NCBI RefSeq assembly: GCF_900116115.1
Contig: NZ_FOZP01000002.1
Coordinates: 143,487-207,486, forward strand
Origin: Lutibacter maritimus
GTDB lineage: Bacteria; Bacteroidota; Bacteroidia; Flavobacteriales; Flavobacteriaceae
Direction of reading: 5' to 3'
DNA: 64,000 bases
The notes beneath the pieces were generated by a model that was given only the letters and a program-made list of their open reading frames with translations, had not been told where the DNA came from and did no database searches. This document shows, piece by piece, positions 18,901-27,442 of this stretch; the first letter of the stretch is position 1, and each line of letters begins with the position of its first letter. The translations under genes and the position numbers were made by a program.

Positions 18901-20159
18901 TTATCTGCATCATTTGGCTTAGCAAGTTCCGTAATATTTGTAAAAGCATTAGTTGTGGCATAAATGTGTGGTCCTTCAGAGGTTGTTCCTTCCGTTAACG
19001 CATATATTTTATTGGCATTTGTTTTTGAAACAGCTAACTCTACTCTGTTTGAATTAGCTAAAGTTGTTTTTTGTGTAAAAGTTGAGCCATCTGTAGAATT
19101 AAAAACTCTTCCTCCACCACTGCCTCCAATACCAGGAGTTGTTATTGTTCCCATCCACAATTTATTATCTGCAGAAATTTCAAAATCATTAGGGATATAA
19201 TAAAAATTTATGGAACTCCATGTAAATTGCATGTTTGCAGATTCTATTCTACTCCAATTTAAGCCTTCATTTACTGATTTATATAAACCTGAAGATTGAA
19301 GCCCTAACCAATTATTTTTATTTGCAGCATCTCCATAAAGATGTCCTCCAACACCAATAAAAATTTCTGTTCTATTATTTCCTAAACCATCCCAATTCAT
19401 ATGATTCCAAGCAATAATATCATTTATATAATAAATTCCTGCTAAAAAATCAGACGTTGAACTAGAAAGATTACCGCCTCCAGCTATTTGAACTGGAACA
19501 TGAGTCCACGTTGTTCCTCCATTTATAGTTTTATAAACACCGTTTCCAACTGCTGCACCAAACGTATATTGTTCACCTGTACCAATATACCATATATCAG
19601 AATTATTTGGGTCTACAGTTATACAAGAAATGTTCATATTACTTGGCACACCCGAAACAAGTGTCCATGATGGATTTGCGTTGGTAATATCTTCATTTTT
19701 CCATAAACCTCCACTTACACCACCTGCAAATACACGTTTATTTGTTGCGTCATTTGGGTCAAATAACACAACTCTGGTTCTTCCTCCTACATTATTTGGT
19801 CCTCTATCAATCCAATCATTTCCAGAAGTTCCATCGCCTGGCACTCTTCTAGATGTGTTATTTCTTTTTTCTTGAATTTCAAAAACTTTAAATGGTTCAG
19901 GCTTTCCTGTAGCTGGATTCATTGTTAACTCCCACTCTCTTTCATAATATTTATTTGGAGGAAGCTGTAACGCTTTTCGTTCGGTTTTAGAAAGCTTTAG
20001 AGTTTTTTTAAAAGGACTATTTGCTAAAAAATTGGCATGTTTTTCTCTTAACTCTAAAATAGTTAAAGAAGAATTTGTAGCTTCATTAAATTTTAAAAGG
20101 TATATTAGTAATATAGTAGGTACTAATAATAGTAATATGTAATACTTTTTATTATTCAT
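15963..20159 (-). CDS. Large secreted protein with T9SS type A sorting domain
   Basis: 1398 residues. An N-terminal signal or anchor helix (about 6-23) is followed by a large beta-propeller region (about 115-850) with repeated sialidase/BNR-like strands such as GGVSGGLWK, VYKTINGGTTW and WYSSNGGVSW. Then come Ig/fibronectin-like modules, a proprotein-convertase P-type domain (about 1095-1235, with DFDIKLTSPNNT and WTIEIFDAYTGDTG), and a final ~75-residue C-terminal sorting domain ending KRILIK. It should be exported by Sec and then by the type IX system whose SprE and PorP parts are in this window. A sugar-binding or proteolytic role cannot be decided; no catalytic residues are clear. Confidence 0.82.
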   Translation of the reverse strand: MNNKKYYILLLLVPTILLIYLLKFNEATNSSLTILELREKHANFLANSPFKKTLKLSKTERKALQLPPNKYYEREWELTMNPATGKPEPFKVFEIQEKRNNTSRRVPGDGTSGNDWIDRGPNNVGGRTRVVLFDPNDATNKRVFAGGVSGGLWKNEDITNANPSWTLVSGVPSNMNISCITVDPNNSDIWYIGTGEQYTFGAAVGNGVYKTINGGTTWTHVPVQIAGGGNLSSSTSDFLAGIYYINDIIAWNHMNWDGLGNNRTEIFIGVGGHLYGDAANKNNWLGLQSSGLYKSVNEGLNWSRIESANMQFTWSSINFYYIPNDFEISADNKLWMGTITTPGIGGSGGGRVFNSTDGSTFTQKTTLANSNRVELAVSKTNANKIYALTEGTTSEGPHIYATTNAFTNITELAKPNDADNGIPANDFTRGQAFYDLVVEVDPSNDDIVYVGGIDLFRTSQGINTNLASEWDQISKWSNNANLNTLSCSYVHADQHAFTFRPENSNQAVIGCDGGIYYASNLSTAVSNSNAISSRNKDYNVTQFYYGGYGQSISNELILAGAQDNGTPFINGASAGANSSIFVSGGDGAYSTIDKDGNYMIASYVYGNHYYYSLPYPGTSYTIDNNDDEGDFINQAGLDHNLNIMFSNGTNGSFAINRYILGSSNATKSKLTNALLNAAPTAFKVSPFTTTSSILLVGTENGKLLKLSNANETNTSVIKWEEITGSAFVGSISAVEFGETENDIFVTFHNYGVSNIWYSSNGGVSWVNKEGNLPDMPVKSILQNPLARNEVIVGTELGIWVSKNFNEASPTWTSSYNGMRDVKVVDLDLRTSDNSILATTFGRGVFTGQFTSSTNSTYTIASTNSVLEVCTASANAVFNLDYKALGGYATSTNILVSGVPSGATSNLSASTFNSSDASFTLTLTNINAVSPGEYIITVTGVGGPTVSKELLLVVKNEVGVVTTSLPADGANQISINGANLTWLADVQATSYDVIISTDAGFNTIIETSNTPNNYYKIGTILNLSTVYYWKVRAKNDCNTGDYSATKNFITAAINNCDRPADIKNANTAIDDGIITTSTINIADSFTISKVKVSVDITHTYISDFDIKLTSPNNTTIVLFDGSCGDTDGLEVTFDDEAVSTIVCGSQPITGTFIPTQPLAGFVNENSVGNWTIEIFDAYTGDTGTLNSWSLEFCYAENITNSTFTNSSLTVGTNSTYILNQAETEATSIGSTAFEQVFMLTELPTKGSVRLNNTALLLGETFTQNDINTSKITYVNNASSTTTDYFKVDITNATSGFLPNQQININIDSSLGIDDQFFERTGTSIFPTISDGQFFISSSQLTGKTIIEVFTISGQPIYKNSVNFARGNIEQIEIYGVSTGVYIVKLTSDNAQGSKRILIK

Positions 20160-20194
20160 TATGGGGTTTACTATAAGGTTTAATAGGTTTTAAG

Positions 20195-21532
20195 CTAACC
20201 TTTTAATTTTTTATACAATTGCAAGGCATAACCATCGGTTAAACTTGCCACAAAACCACAAATACTTAAAATTCTTAAATACGTTGTTTCTTGTGGTTTT
20301 TGAATACTTTCAGGCAATAGATTTAAAATTAACTTATCGTAATTTGTAATCTTATTTTCAAAGCTATTATTTAGTGCTGTTAAAAATACATCTAACAATG
20401 TAGCAATTATATTGTATCCAAACAACTCTTTTTCAATTACTTCCCTACTTTTATAAATTTTTTCGACACTTATTTTAATAATATCATTAATTTGAGCTTC
20501 AAAAGAACATTTGTCTAATAAAGAATGTTGGTATTCTCCTTTTAAAATAGCCTCTTCATTTTCAAGGAAAACATTTGAAGCTTCTGTAATAAGTGTTCCA
20601 ATTGCTAATGCACGCAAATAACTAAGCCTGTCTTTTTTAAATTTTAATTGATGGTATTTTTTTGAATCAATAGAATTTTTTACCAGTTTAATTAAATATT
20701 CTAACGCATAATCTTCTTCAATTAATCCTAAGTTTATTCCATCTTCAAAATCAATAATGGTATAACAAATATCATCTGCAGCTTCAACTAAATATGCTAA
20801 TGGATGCCTTCTGTATGAAATGTTTTCGGTATTGCCTGAAGAAATTAAACCCAATTCTTGAGCAACTTCTTTAAAACAAGCAATATCGTTTTGAAATATT
20901 CCATATTTTTTATCTGCAATATGTAAAGTTGGTTTTTTTGGTAATGATTCTTTTGGATATTTTATAAAAGTGCCTAAAGTTGCATAGGATAATCTTAATC
21001 CTCCAATACTTCCGGACTTACTTTCATTTAAAATTCTAAATCCATTAGCATTTCCTTCAAAATCAATAATATCTTGCCATTGTTTTGCAGATAAATATTC
21101 TTTGTATTTTAAACCATTTCCGCTTTTAAAATATTCACCAATTGCTTTTTCTCCGCTATGACCAAAAGGTGGATTTCCTATATCATGTGCTAATGCAGCA
21201 GTTGCTACAATTGCACCAAAATCATTCATTTTAAATCCTTCTTCAATTAAATTTGGATGTTTTAAAAGTACTTTTTCGCCAACAATTCTCCCAAGAGAAC
21301 GCGCTACAACACTTACCTCTAAACTATGTGTTAAACGCGTATGAACAAAGTCTGTTTTTGAAAGTGGAACTACTTGTGTTTTATCTTGTAAACTTCTAAA
21401 TGAATCTGAAAATATAATACGATCATAGTCTACTTCAAAACCCAATCTAGTTTCATCTTGTTCATTTCTTAATCTTTTTTGAGTATCACCAAATCTTTTA
21501 AGTGATAATAATTGACTCCAATTCATTTTCAT
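20195..21532 (-). CDS. dgt: Deoxyguanosinetriphosphate triphosphohydrolase (dGTPase)
   Basis: 445 residues, an HD-domain dNTP triphosphohydrolase that releases tripolyphosphate from dGTP. The metal site is visible: His69 in TRLTHSLEV, His116-Asp117 in AHDIGNPPFGHSGE, and a later Asp in VEAADDICYTIID. Two nearby ATG codons (MKMNW) leave the start uncertain by two residues. It lies 35 nt from the T9SS gene on the same strand and is divergent from the Pho-type promoter of the 127-aa protein. Confidence 0.9.
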   Translation of the reverse strand: MKMNWSQLLSLKRFGDTQKRLRNEQDETRLGFEVDYDRIIFSDSFRSLQDKTQVVPLSKTDFVHTRLTHSLEVSVVARSLGRIVGEKVLLKHPNLIEEGFKMNDFGAIVATAALAHDIGNPPFGHSGEKAIGEYFKSGNGLKYKEYLSAKQWQDIIDFEGNANGFRILNESKSGSIGGLRLSYATLGTFIKYPKESLPKKPTLHIADKKYGIFQNDIACFKEVAQELGLISSGNTENISYRRHPLAYLVEAADDICYTIIDFEDGINLGLIEEDYALEYLIKLVKNSIDSKKYHQLKFKKDRLSYLRALAIGTLITEASNVFLENEEAILKGEYQHSLLDKCSFEAQINDIIKISVEKIYKSREVIEKELFGYNIIATLLDVFLTALNNSFENKITNYDKLILNLLPESIQKPQETTYLRILSICGFVASLTDGYALQLYKKLKG

Positions 21533-21630
21533 TGTAAATAATTTGTTGCAATATACTCAATAAATTAGTTTTCATACATCCAAAATAATGTCAAATATTT
21601 ACATTATAGTTACAAAACTATAAGTTTTAA

Positions 21631-21664
21631 ATAACCTTTAATTAACACTGTATTTGTTTATTTG
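21631..21664 (+). promoter_or_regulatory. Pho-box promoter of the 127-aa protein
   Basis: ATAAC (21631-21635), 6 nt, TTAAC (21642-21646), 14 nt, TTTG (21661-21664). This spacing is identical to that at pstS, the second PiT gene and the porin in this window. The distance from TTTG to the ATG (25 nt) also equals that of pstS (24 nt). The box type matches PhoB/PhoP direct repeats with an 11-bp period. Confidence 0.65.
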
Positions 21665-21688
21665 AGCATTAAATAAAACATATTACCA

Positions 21689-22072
21689 ATGAAATATTTC
21701 GTACTATTATTTACTATTTTTTCAACTGTTTTTACATATAGTCAATCATTAAAAGTTGATTCATTTTTTTCTGAAAATAAACAAAATGGTACAATAAAAG
21801 GTCTAGTTTTAGATGAAGATAATAATAACGAACCTTTGGTTTTTGCTGAAATTATCGTAAAAAATTCTGAGACTAAAACCGAATCAGCAATGGACGGAAC
21901 TTTTAAATTTGACTTAAAACCAGGTATTTACAATTTAGAAGTGCGCTTTATAGGCTATAAAACAATTGAAATAGACAATGTTAAAGTTATTTCAAACACC
22001 ACAACCAACATCAAACAATCATTACCCGCATTAAAAGTTGCATCTTCAATTTCAATAGCAAGTTTACAATAA
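21689..22072 (+). CDS. Secreted stand-alone carboxypeptidase-D-regulatory-like domain protein
   Basis: 127 residues: signal peptide (about 1-19, ending TYSQS) and one CarboxypepD_reg-like beta-sandwich (about 34-115) with the typical GTIKGLVLDEDNNNEPLVFA start and GIYNLEVRFIGYKTIEI strands. It closely resembles the N-terminal domain of the TonB receptor 120 nt downstream but has no plug or barrel and ends with a proper stop. It is either a truncated receptor relic or a small partner of the receptor. Its own Pho-type promoter argues for a kept function. Confidence 0.7.
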   Translation: MKYFVLLFTIFSTVFTYSQSLKVDSFFSENKQNGTIKGLVLDEDNNNEPLVFAEIIVKNSETKTESAMDGTFKFDLKPGIYNLEVRFIGYKTIEIDNVKVISNTTTNIKQSLPALKVASSISIASLQ

Positions 22073-22091
22073 AATTGTACTTAAATTTAAG

Positions 22092-22169
22092 CTAACATTT
22101 AGTTAACACTTTTATTAAGTTTTCATAATAACAACATAACCTTTCATTTACGTAGCTCTTGTTCCTTTG
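22092..22169 (+). promoter_or_regulatory. Phased Pho-box array before the TonB receptor
   Basis: ATAAC (22136), 6 nt, TTTAC (22147), 14 nt, TTTG (22166-22169), then ATG 24 nt later: the same architecture as pstS. A second pair, CTAAC (22092) and TTAAC (22103), lies exactly 44 nt (4 x 11) upstream. Weaker AT-rich units sit in phase at 22114 and 22125, giving six positions with an 11-bp period. Confidence 0.6.
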
Positions 22170-22192
22170 CCTCAAGAAATTTTAAGACAAAA

Positions 22193-24964
22193 ATGAACAA
22201 GACAATTATAGGTATATTTTTATTATTTAGCACATTGTTATTTAGTCAAAATAAAGGAACGGTAAGTGGAATAGTATTAGACAAAGAATTTGAAAACGCA
22301 GCCTTACCATTTGCAAATGTATTTATTAAAGGCACTTCAATAGGAACTACCACAGATTTTGATGGAAAATATGAGCTTAAAGCCGATGCTGGAATTTACA
22401 CGTTAGTATTTAGTTTTATAGGTTACAAAACTGTTGAAATACCAAAAATACAAGTAAAACAAGGCGAAAACACAACAGTTAACCAAATATTGAGCGCAAG
22501 CGAAGGTGTTTCATTAAACGAAATACAAATTACAGGAAGTGTAAGTAAAGAGTCTGAAAGTGCTTTATTAACAGAACAACGTAAAGCAACTACAATTGAA
22601 CAAAAAATTGGTGCGGAAGAACTAAACAGAAAAGGTGTTAGCGATGTGGCTGCAGCTTTAACTAAAACAACAGGAATTTCAAAAGAAGAAGGTTCGGGTA
22701 ATGTTTTTGTTCGTGGGCTTGGAGATAGATATAATATTACCACCTTAAACGGATTACCATTACCATCAAACAATCCATCAAAAAAGAATATAGACTTAGG
22801 AATTTTCTCTACAGATATTGTTGAATTTATTGGTATTGACAAAACCTACACAGTAAAAAATTACGGCGATTTTGCTGGAGCAAATGTTAATATTGCTTCA
22901 AAAAACTACAAAGGAACAGGGTTCTTAGAGATTGGCATTGGAACAGGAGCAAATTCTGAAGCTATTTCGCAATCAGATTTTTATTTAAATGATGGTCCAA
23001 ATTATTCAGGATTTTACACAAAATCGTATCCAAGTTTTCCGTTAAGTAATTACAACTTTACAACAAGTTGGGATAGAGAAAAGGCAAATTCACCTATTAA
23101 TGGAAGCGTTTCTATAAAAGGTGGTGAAAGTTTTAATATAGGTAAAGATACCAAGGTAAATATATTTGCTGTTGGATCTTTTGATAACGGTTATTCTTAT
23201 AAAGAAGGCGTTTCTCGTGGATCAGTAAATGTAGGCGGTGTAGCCAGAAAAGATTATGATTTTACAAGCTATGCTTATGATACGAACACTACATTACTGA
23301 GTAATATTGGTGTTTCTCATAAAAATCAATCATTAAAATACAACGGTTTATACATTAACTCAACAAGTCAAAAACAAGATGAATATTATGGTACTGTTGA
23401 TATTTTTGATTACGCTCCAGAAGGTGGCGCTTTTTTACAGAGAGCAACTTTTGAAAGAACCGAACTTATTGTACATCAACTTTTAGGCGAGCATACAATA
23501 ACCGATGCATTAGATGTAAATTGGGGTGCATCCTACAATTTTGTTAAAAATGCTGTACCAAACAGAAGACAAAATATTTTAACTCCAGATAACTGGGACA
23601 ATCCAGAGGGTCCAAAATCATTTCAACAAACAAACAACGCTTCAGATAATCATCGATTTTATCAAAATTTAGAAGAAGAAGAAATTGCGACTAATTTTTC
23701 AACTACTTACAAATTTGGTAAAAATGAAACCGATGAATTTAGAGGAAAATTAACTTTAGGATATAGCGGCAGATTTAAAACTGTTGATTTTAAAGCAACA
23801 CAATTTAACTTACGAATTAATACAAGAGTTGACCAGCCCTTTGTTGAAAATATTTACAATTTAGATGCTTATTTTAATCAAGCTAACTTAAATGCCAATT
23901 TATTCAGTATTGAAACTTTTAGAGGTAATGTAAGTCAGGCAAATGCTTTAAGTCCGCAAACTTTTGGAGGTCCTCAAGATATTCACGCTGGATACATTTC
24001 GGTTGAATATATTATATCTCCAAAACTAACAGTTGTTGCAGGTACCAGAGCCGAGCAAATAAATCAAACAATTAATTGGGATACTTCTTTATCATCGGGA
24101 TCAAGCAAATTAGATAAATTGGAAATTTTACCAATGATTTCCTTAAAATATGAAGTAAACGAGCAACAAAATTTAAAATTTGCAGCAAGTAAATCATATA
24201 CTTTACCTCAATATATTGAGCGTGCTTTATTTCAATTTGTAGGCGCAACACAATCTTCAGTTGGTAATCCAAACTTATATGCTTCAACAGACTATAACGC
24301 TGATTTTAAATGGGAATATTTTCCAAAATCTAATGAAATTATTGCTTTAGGTGTTTTTGGAAAATCCATACAAAATCCAATAAATGAAGTTGTAATAAAC
24401 TCTGCTTCTAATGATATTAGCTATGTAAACTCGGGTGATGCTGCAACAGTAATTGGTGCAGAGTTTGAAATTAGAAAAAGTTTATTAAATAACAATAATA
24501 AACTAACTATTGGTTTTAATACGTCCTATATGTACTCCAACCAAGAGTTAGATAAAGAAAAAGTTATAAATGAAACTTCTGCTGCAGGATATGGAATTAG
24601 CGTTGATTTTACAAATACTGAAGATAACCTATCTGGCGCATCAAACCTCCTTTTAAACGCAGACATCAGCTTTGAAAGAGAATTCAATAACAACAAAAGC
24701 ATACAAGCAACTGTAGCATATAATTATTTTTCTGATAGAATTTTTGCCTTAGGAACCGAAGGAAAAGGAAATTTAGTTGATCAAGGTTCAGGTTCATTAG
24801 ATTTTATTTTAAAATCTAAACTAAATGATAAGCTAGGTTTAAGTATTTCAGCAAAAAACATTTTAAATCCATCAATAGAGAGAGTTCAAGAAACTCAGAA
24901 CGTAATAGTTTCTTCCTTTAAAAAAGGGACAAACTTAAAACTATCACTATCGTATACATTTTAA
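22193..24964 (+). CDS. TonB-dependent outer-membrane receptor (probable Pho-regulon transporter)
   Basis: 923 residues. Signal peptide about 1-18, CarboxypepD_reg-like domain 22-105, plug domain about 130-240 (GVSDVAAALTKTTGISKE, then GLGDRYNITTLNG), then a 22-strand-type barrel that ends with the aromatic LKLSLSYTF. It imports a substrate across the outer membrane using TonB energy. The substrate is not visible from the sequence. The Pho-type promoter in front and the duplicated surface lipoprotein 61 nt behind suggest a phosphate-starvation receptor/lipoprotein pair, comparable in logic to SusC/SusD but with an unrelated lipoprotein. Confidence 0.88.
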   Translation: MNKTIIGIFLLFSTLLFSQNKGTVSGIVLDKEFENAALPFANVFIKGTSIGTTTDFDGKYELKADAGIYTLVFSFIGYKTVEIPKIQVKQGENTTVNQILSASEGVSLNEIQITGSVSKESESALLTEQRKATTIEQKIGAEELNRKGVSDVAAALTKTTGISKEEGSGNVFVRGLGDRYNITTLNGLPLPSNNPSKKNIDLGIFSTDIVEFIGIDKTYTVKNYGDFAGANVNIASKNYKGTGFLEIGIGTGANSEAISQSDFYLNDGPNYSGFYTKSYPSFPLSNYNFTTSWDREKANSPINGSVSIKGGESFNIGKDTKVNIFAVGSFDNGYSYKEGVSRGSVNVGGVARKDYDFTSYAYDTNTTLLSNIGVSHKNQSLKYNGLYINSTSQKQDEYYGTVDIFDYAPEGGAFLQRATFERTELIVHQLLGEHTITDALDVNWGASYNFVKNAVPNRRQNILTPDNWDNPEGPKSFQQTNNASDNHRFYQNLEEEEIATNFSTTYKFGKNETDEFRGKLTLGYSGRFKTVDFKATQFNLRINTRVDQPFVENIYNLDAYFNQANLNANLFSIETFRGNVSQANALSPQTFGGPQDIHAGYISVEYIISPKLTVVAGTRAEQINQTINWDTSLSSGSSKLDKLEILPMISLKYEVNEQQNLKFAASKSYTLPQYIERALFQFVGATQSSVGNPNLYASTDYNADFKWEYFPKSNEIIALGVFGKSIQNPINEVVINSASNDISYVNSGDAATVIGAEFEIRKSLLNNNNKLTIGFNTSYMYSNQELDKEKVINETSAAGYGISVDFTNTEDNLSGASNLLLNADISFEREFNNNKSIQATVAYNYFSDRIFALGTEGKGNLVDQGSGSLDFILKSKLNDKLGLSISAKNILNPSIERVQETQNVIVSSFKKGTNLKLSLSYTF

Positions 24965-25025
24965 AACTTACAAATTACAATTAACAAAAACAGTAACTAA
25001 TTTTTACAAATCAATAAAAACAAAA

Positions 25026-27245
25026 ATGATGAAAAAACAAATTTTAACGCTAATGATACTAATTGTCAGTGCAGCTTTCATAACTTCATGTGGAAGCAAT
25101 GATGATGATAACCCAATTGCAACCTGTGGCGATGGAATTCAAAACGGTGATGAAACCGGTATTGACTGTGGTGGTTCTACTTGCGAACCTTGTGCTGCAA
25201 ACACAGCTTTAGCTGGTGATGTTACGGACAATGTAACTCTTGATGCTGGTTTAGTTTACCAACTCACAGCAGCTTATATAGTTAGAGATGGTGGATCATT
25301 AACTATTCCTGCAGGAACTGTTATTAAAGCAACTGGAGGTACCGCAGCTTATATTGCTGTGGCACAAGGTGGAAAAATATATATTAATGGTACTGCAGAC
25401 AATCCTGTAGTTATGACATCTGGTGCTGATTCTCCTGAACCAGCTAACTGGGGAGGTTTAGTAGTTTGTGGTAAAGCACCAACAAATGTGGGAGCAACCG
25501 CAACTTCTGAAGTTGCAGATTTAACTTATGGTGGAACAGTTTCTAATGATAACTCAGGTTCAATCAGATATTTGCGTTTAGAATATACTGGAGCCAATTT
25601 TACACCAGACAAAGAGTTTAATGGTTTATCACTGTTTGGGGTTGGTTCAGGAACTGTTGTAGAATATATTCAATCTTACGAAGGTAGTGATGATGGAATT
25701 GAGTTTTTTGGAGGAACAGTGCAAGGAAAATACTTAGTTTCTACAAATAGTCAAGATGATGGAATTGATTTTGCAGATGGTTGGGCAGGAACTGGTGAAA
25801 ACTGGTTTATTTCTGGAGCAGCTAAAGCAGGTATTGAAGGCTCAAACAATGGCGATAACGGTGATGCTACACCTGTAACCAATGCTACTTTAAGAAACAT
25901 TACAGTTGTTGGTCCAGTAACTGAAGGTGCATTATACTTTAAAGAAGGTGGCGGAAACTTTAACATCGATAATTTTTATATTGCAAGTGTAGATTTAGGA
26001 GTAAAAGTAAAAAGCTCTGATGCTTCAGCCATCGCAAGAATTGACACTGATAAATTAGTTATGACTGATGTTCAATTTGCATCTAACACCACAGGGTTTG
26101 CATTTACAGATTACACTGGTACTAACACTGATTTTATACAAGAAGGTATCGCAACAGGAGCTGGAAATGGGGCGGCTGCACCAGATTGGACTGCTGGTTG
26201 GACAAGAGGATTAAGCAACAGTGGTGTTACTTCAGAAAACTTAGCCGGTGTTGTAACAGGTAATGTAACATTAAATGCAAGTATAGCATACAAGCTAACA
26301 AGTTCATTTGTTGTAAAAGATGGTGGTTCATTAACTATTCCTGCAGGAACAGTAATTAAAGCAACTGGTGGTACATCTGCTTACATTGCAGTAGCACAAG
26401 GTGGAAAAATTTACGTAAATGGTACAGCTGACAATCCAGTAATTATGACTTCAGGTGCTGCAACTCCAAATCCTGCTGATTGGGGTGGCTTAGTTGTTTG
26501 TGGTAAAGCGCCAACAAATGTTGGTTCAGTAGCAACTTCAGAAGTTGCTGATCTAACTTACGGTGGAACAATTTCAAACGACAATTCAGGTTCTATAAAA
26601 TATTTACGATTAGAATACACAGGTGCTAACTTTACACCAGATAAAGAATTTAATGGATTATCATTATTTGGTGTTGGATCTGGAACTACTGTTGAATATG
26701 TGCAATCTTACGAAGGTAGTGATGATGGAATTGAGTTTTTTGGTGGAACTGTGAGCGGAAAATATTTAATCTCAACAAATAGCCAAGATGATGGAATTGA
26801 TTTTGCTGATGGTTGGGCTGGAACTGGTGAAAATTGGTACATTACAGGAGCTGCAAAAGCAGGAATAGAAGGTTCTAACAATGGTGATAACGGTGATGCT
26901 ACACCTGTAACTGTTGCAACATTAAAAAATATTACTGTAGTTGGTCCGGTTACTGAAGGTGCACTATACTTTAAAGAAGGTGGAGGAAATTTTACGGTTG
27001 ATAACTTTTATATTGATGGCGTAAATTTAGGTGTAAAAGTAAAAAGTACAGATGCCGCAGCTATTGCGCGTATTGCAACTGGTAAATTAGTGATGACAAA
27101 TGTGCAATTTACAAACAATACAACCGATTTTAAATTAACCGACTATTCAGGATCTTCAACATTTATTACTGAAGTTTCTACCGCAACAGGCGCAGGAAAT
27201 AAATCTGACGCACCAAGTTGGGCTGCAGGCTGGGCTAAATTTTAA
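25026..27245 (+). CDS. Surface lipoprotein with two tandem 344-residue beta-helix-like halves
   Basis: 739 residues. Lipobox ITSC (Cys22), then a four-Cys motif CGDGIQNGDETGIDCGG (34-50) continued by C53 and C56, a module common in Bacteroidota surface proteins. Two long repeats follow, residues 62-405 and 406-739, each beginning LAGxVTxNVTL and containing DGGSLTIPAGTVIKATGGT, GSDDGIEFFGG and DDGIDFADGWAGTGENW. The turns rich in Gly, Asn and Asp fit a right-handed parallel beta-helix. It follows the TonB receptor by 61 nt and is probably its partner. No enzyme motif is seen. An alternative start is the second Met. Confidence 0.75.
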   Translation: MMKKQILTLMILIVSAAFITSCGSNDDDNPIATCGDGIQNGDETGIDCGGSTCEPCAANTALAGDVTDNVTLDAGLVYQLTAAYIVRDGGSLTIPAGTVIKATGGTAAYIAVAQGGKIYINGTADNPVVMTSGADSPEPANWGGLVVCGKAPTNVGATATSEVADLTYGGTVSNDNSGSIRYLRLEYTGANFTPDKEFNGLSLFGVGSGTVVEYIQSYEGSDDGIEFFGGTVQGKYLVSTNSQDDGIDFADGWAGTGENWFISGAAKAGIEGSNNGDNGDATPVTNATLRNITVVGPVTEGALYFKEGGGNFNIDNFYIASVDLGVKVKSSDASAIARIDTDKLVMTDVQFASNTTGFAFTDYTGTNTDFIQEGIATGAGNGAAAPDWTAGWTRGLSNSGVTSENLAGVVTGNVTLNASIAYKLTSSFVVKDGGSLTIPAGTVIKATGGTSAYIAVAQGGKIYVNGTADNPVIMTSGAATPNPADWGGLVVCGKAPTNVGSVATSEVADLTYGGTISNDNSGSIKYLRLEYTGANFTPDKEFNGLSLFGVGSGTTVEYVQSYEGSDDGIEFFGGTVSGKYLISTNSQDDGIDFADGWAGTGENWYITGAAKAGIEGSNNGDNGDATPVTVATLKNITVVGPVTEGALYFKEGGGNFTVDNFYIDGVNLGVKVKSTDAAAIARIATGKLVMTNVQFTNNTTDFKLTDYSGSSTFITEVSTATGAGNKSDAPSWAAGWAKF
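25209..27242 (+). repeat. Internal tandem duplication, 2 x about 1030 nt
   Basis: Codons 62-405 (25209-26240) and 406-739 (26241-27242) encode clearly homologous halves with long identical stretches at protein level and many silent differences at DNA level, so the duplication is old or under protein-level selection. Confidence 0.85.
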
Positions 27246-27267
27246 TTGACACAATAACTAAAATAAA

Positions 27268-27296
27268 AAAAAGCCAGTGCAATGCACTGGCTTTTT
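27268..27296 (+). terminator. Terminator of the TonB receptor/lipoprotein operon
   Basis: A 14-bp perfect stem (AAAAAGCCAGTGCA and its complement) with a 1-nt spacer and a T5 tail, 22 nt after the lipoprotein stop. Confidence 0.92.
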
Positions 27297-27442
27297 AGTT
27301 TCTTCATTCTTCACATCGCATATTAATATTTTGTATTGTAGAAAGCAATTTTACTAATAAAATCAAATCGTACTAACTTTTTATATACTAAAAGAAATTT
27401 TCATTAAATTTGAAGTTCATCATCTTTTCTAATCAAAAAACA

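Noticed and set aside
16720..19875. Several plus-strand frames of 60-106 codons inside the T9SS cargo gene.
   Set aside because: They are reverse-strand shadows of a long, domain-rich coding region, without start signals or recognisable domains.
21605..21622. Palindrome TATAGTT-ACAA-AACTATA between dgt and the 127-aa gene.
   Set aside because: A possible operator, but short and AT-only; nothing ties it to a regulator.
25209..27242. Two similar blocks of about 1 kb considered as a CRISPR-like or mobile repeat.
   Set aside because: They are the two coding halves of one protein, in frame and with silent differences.
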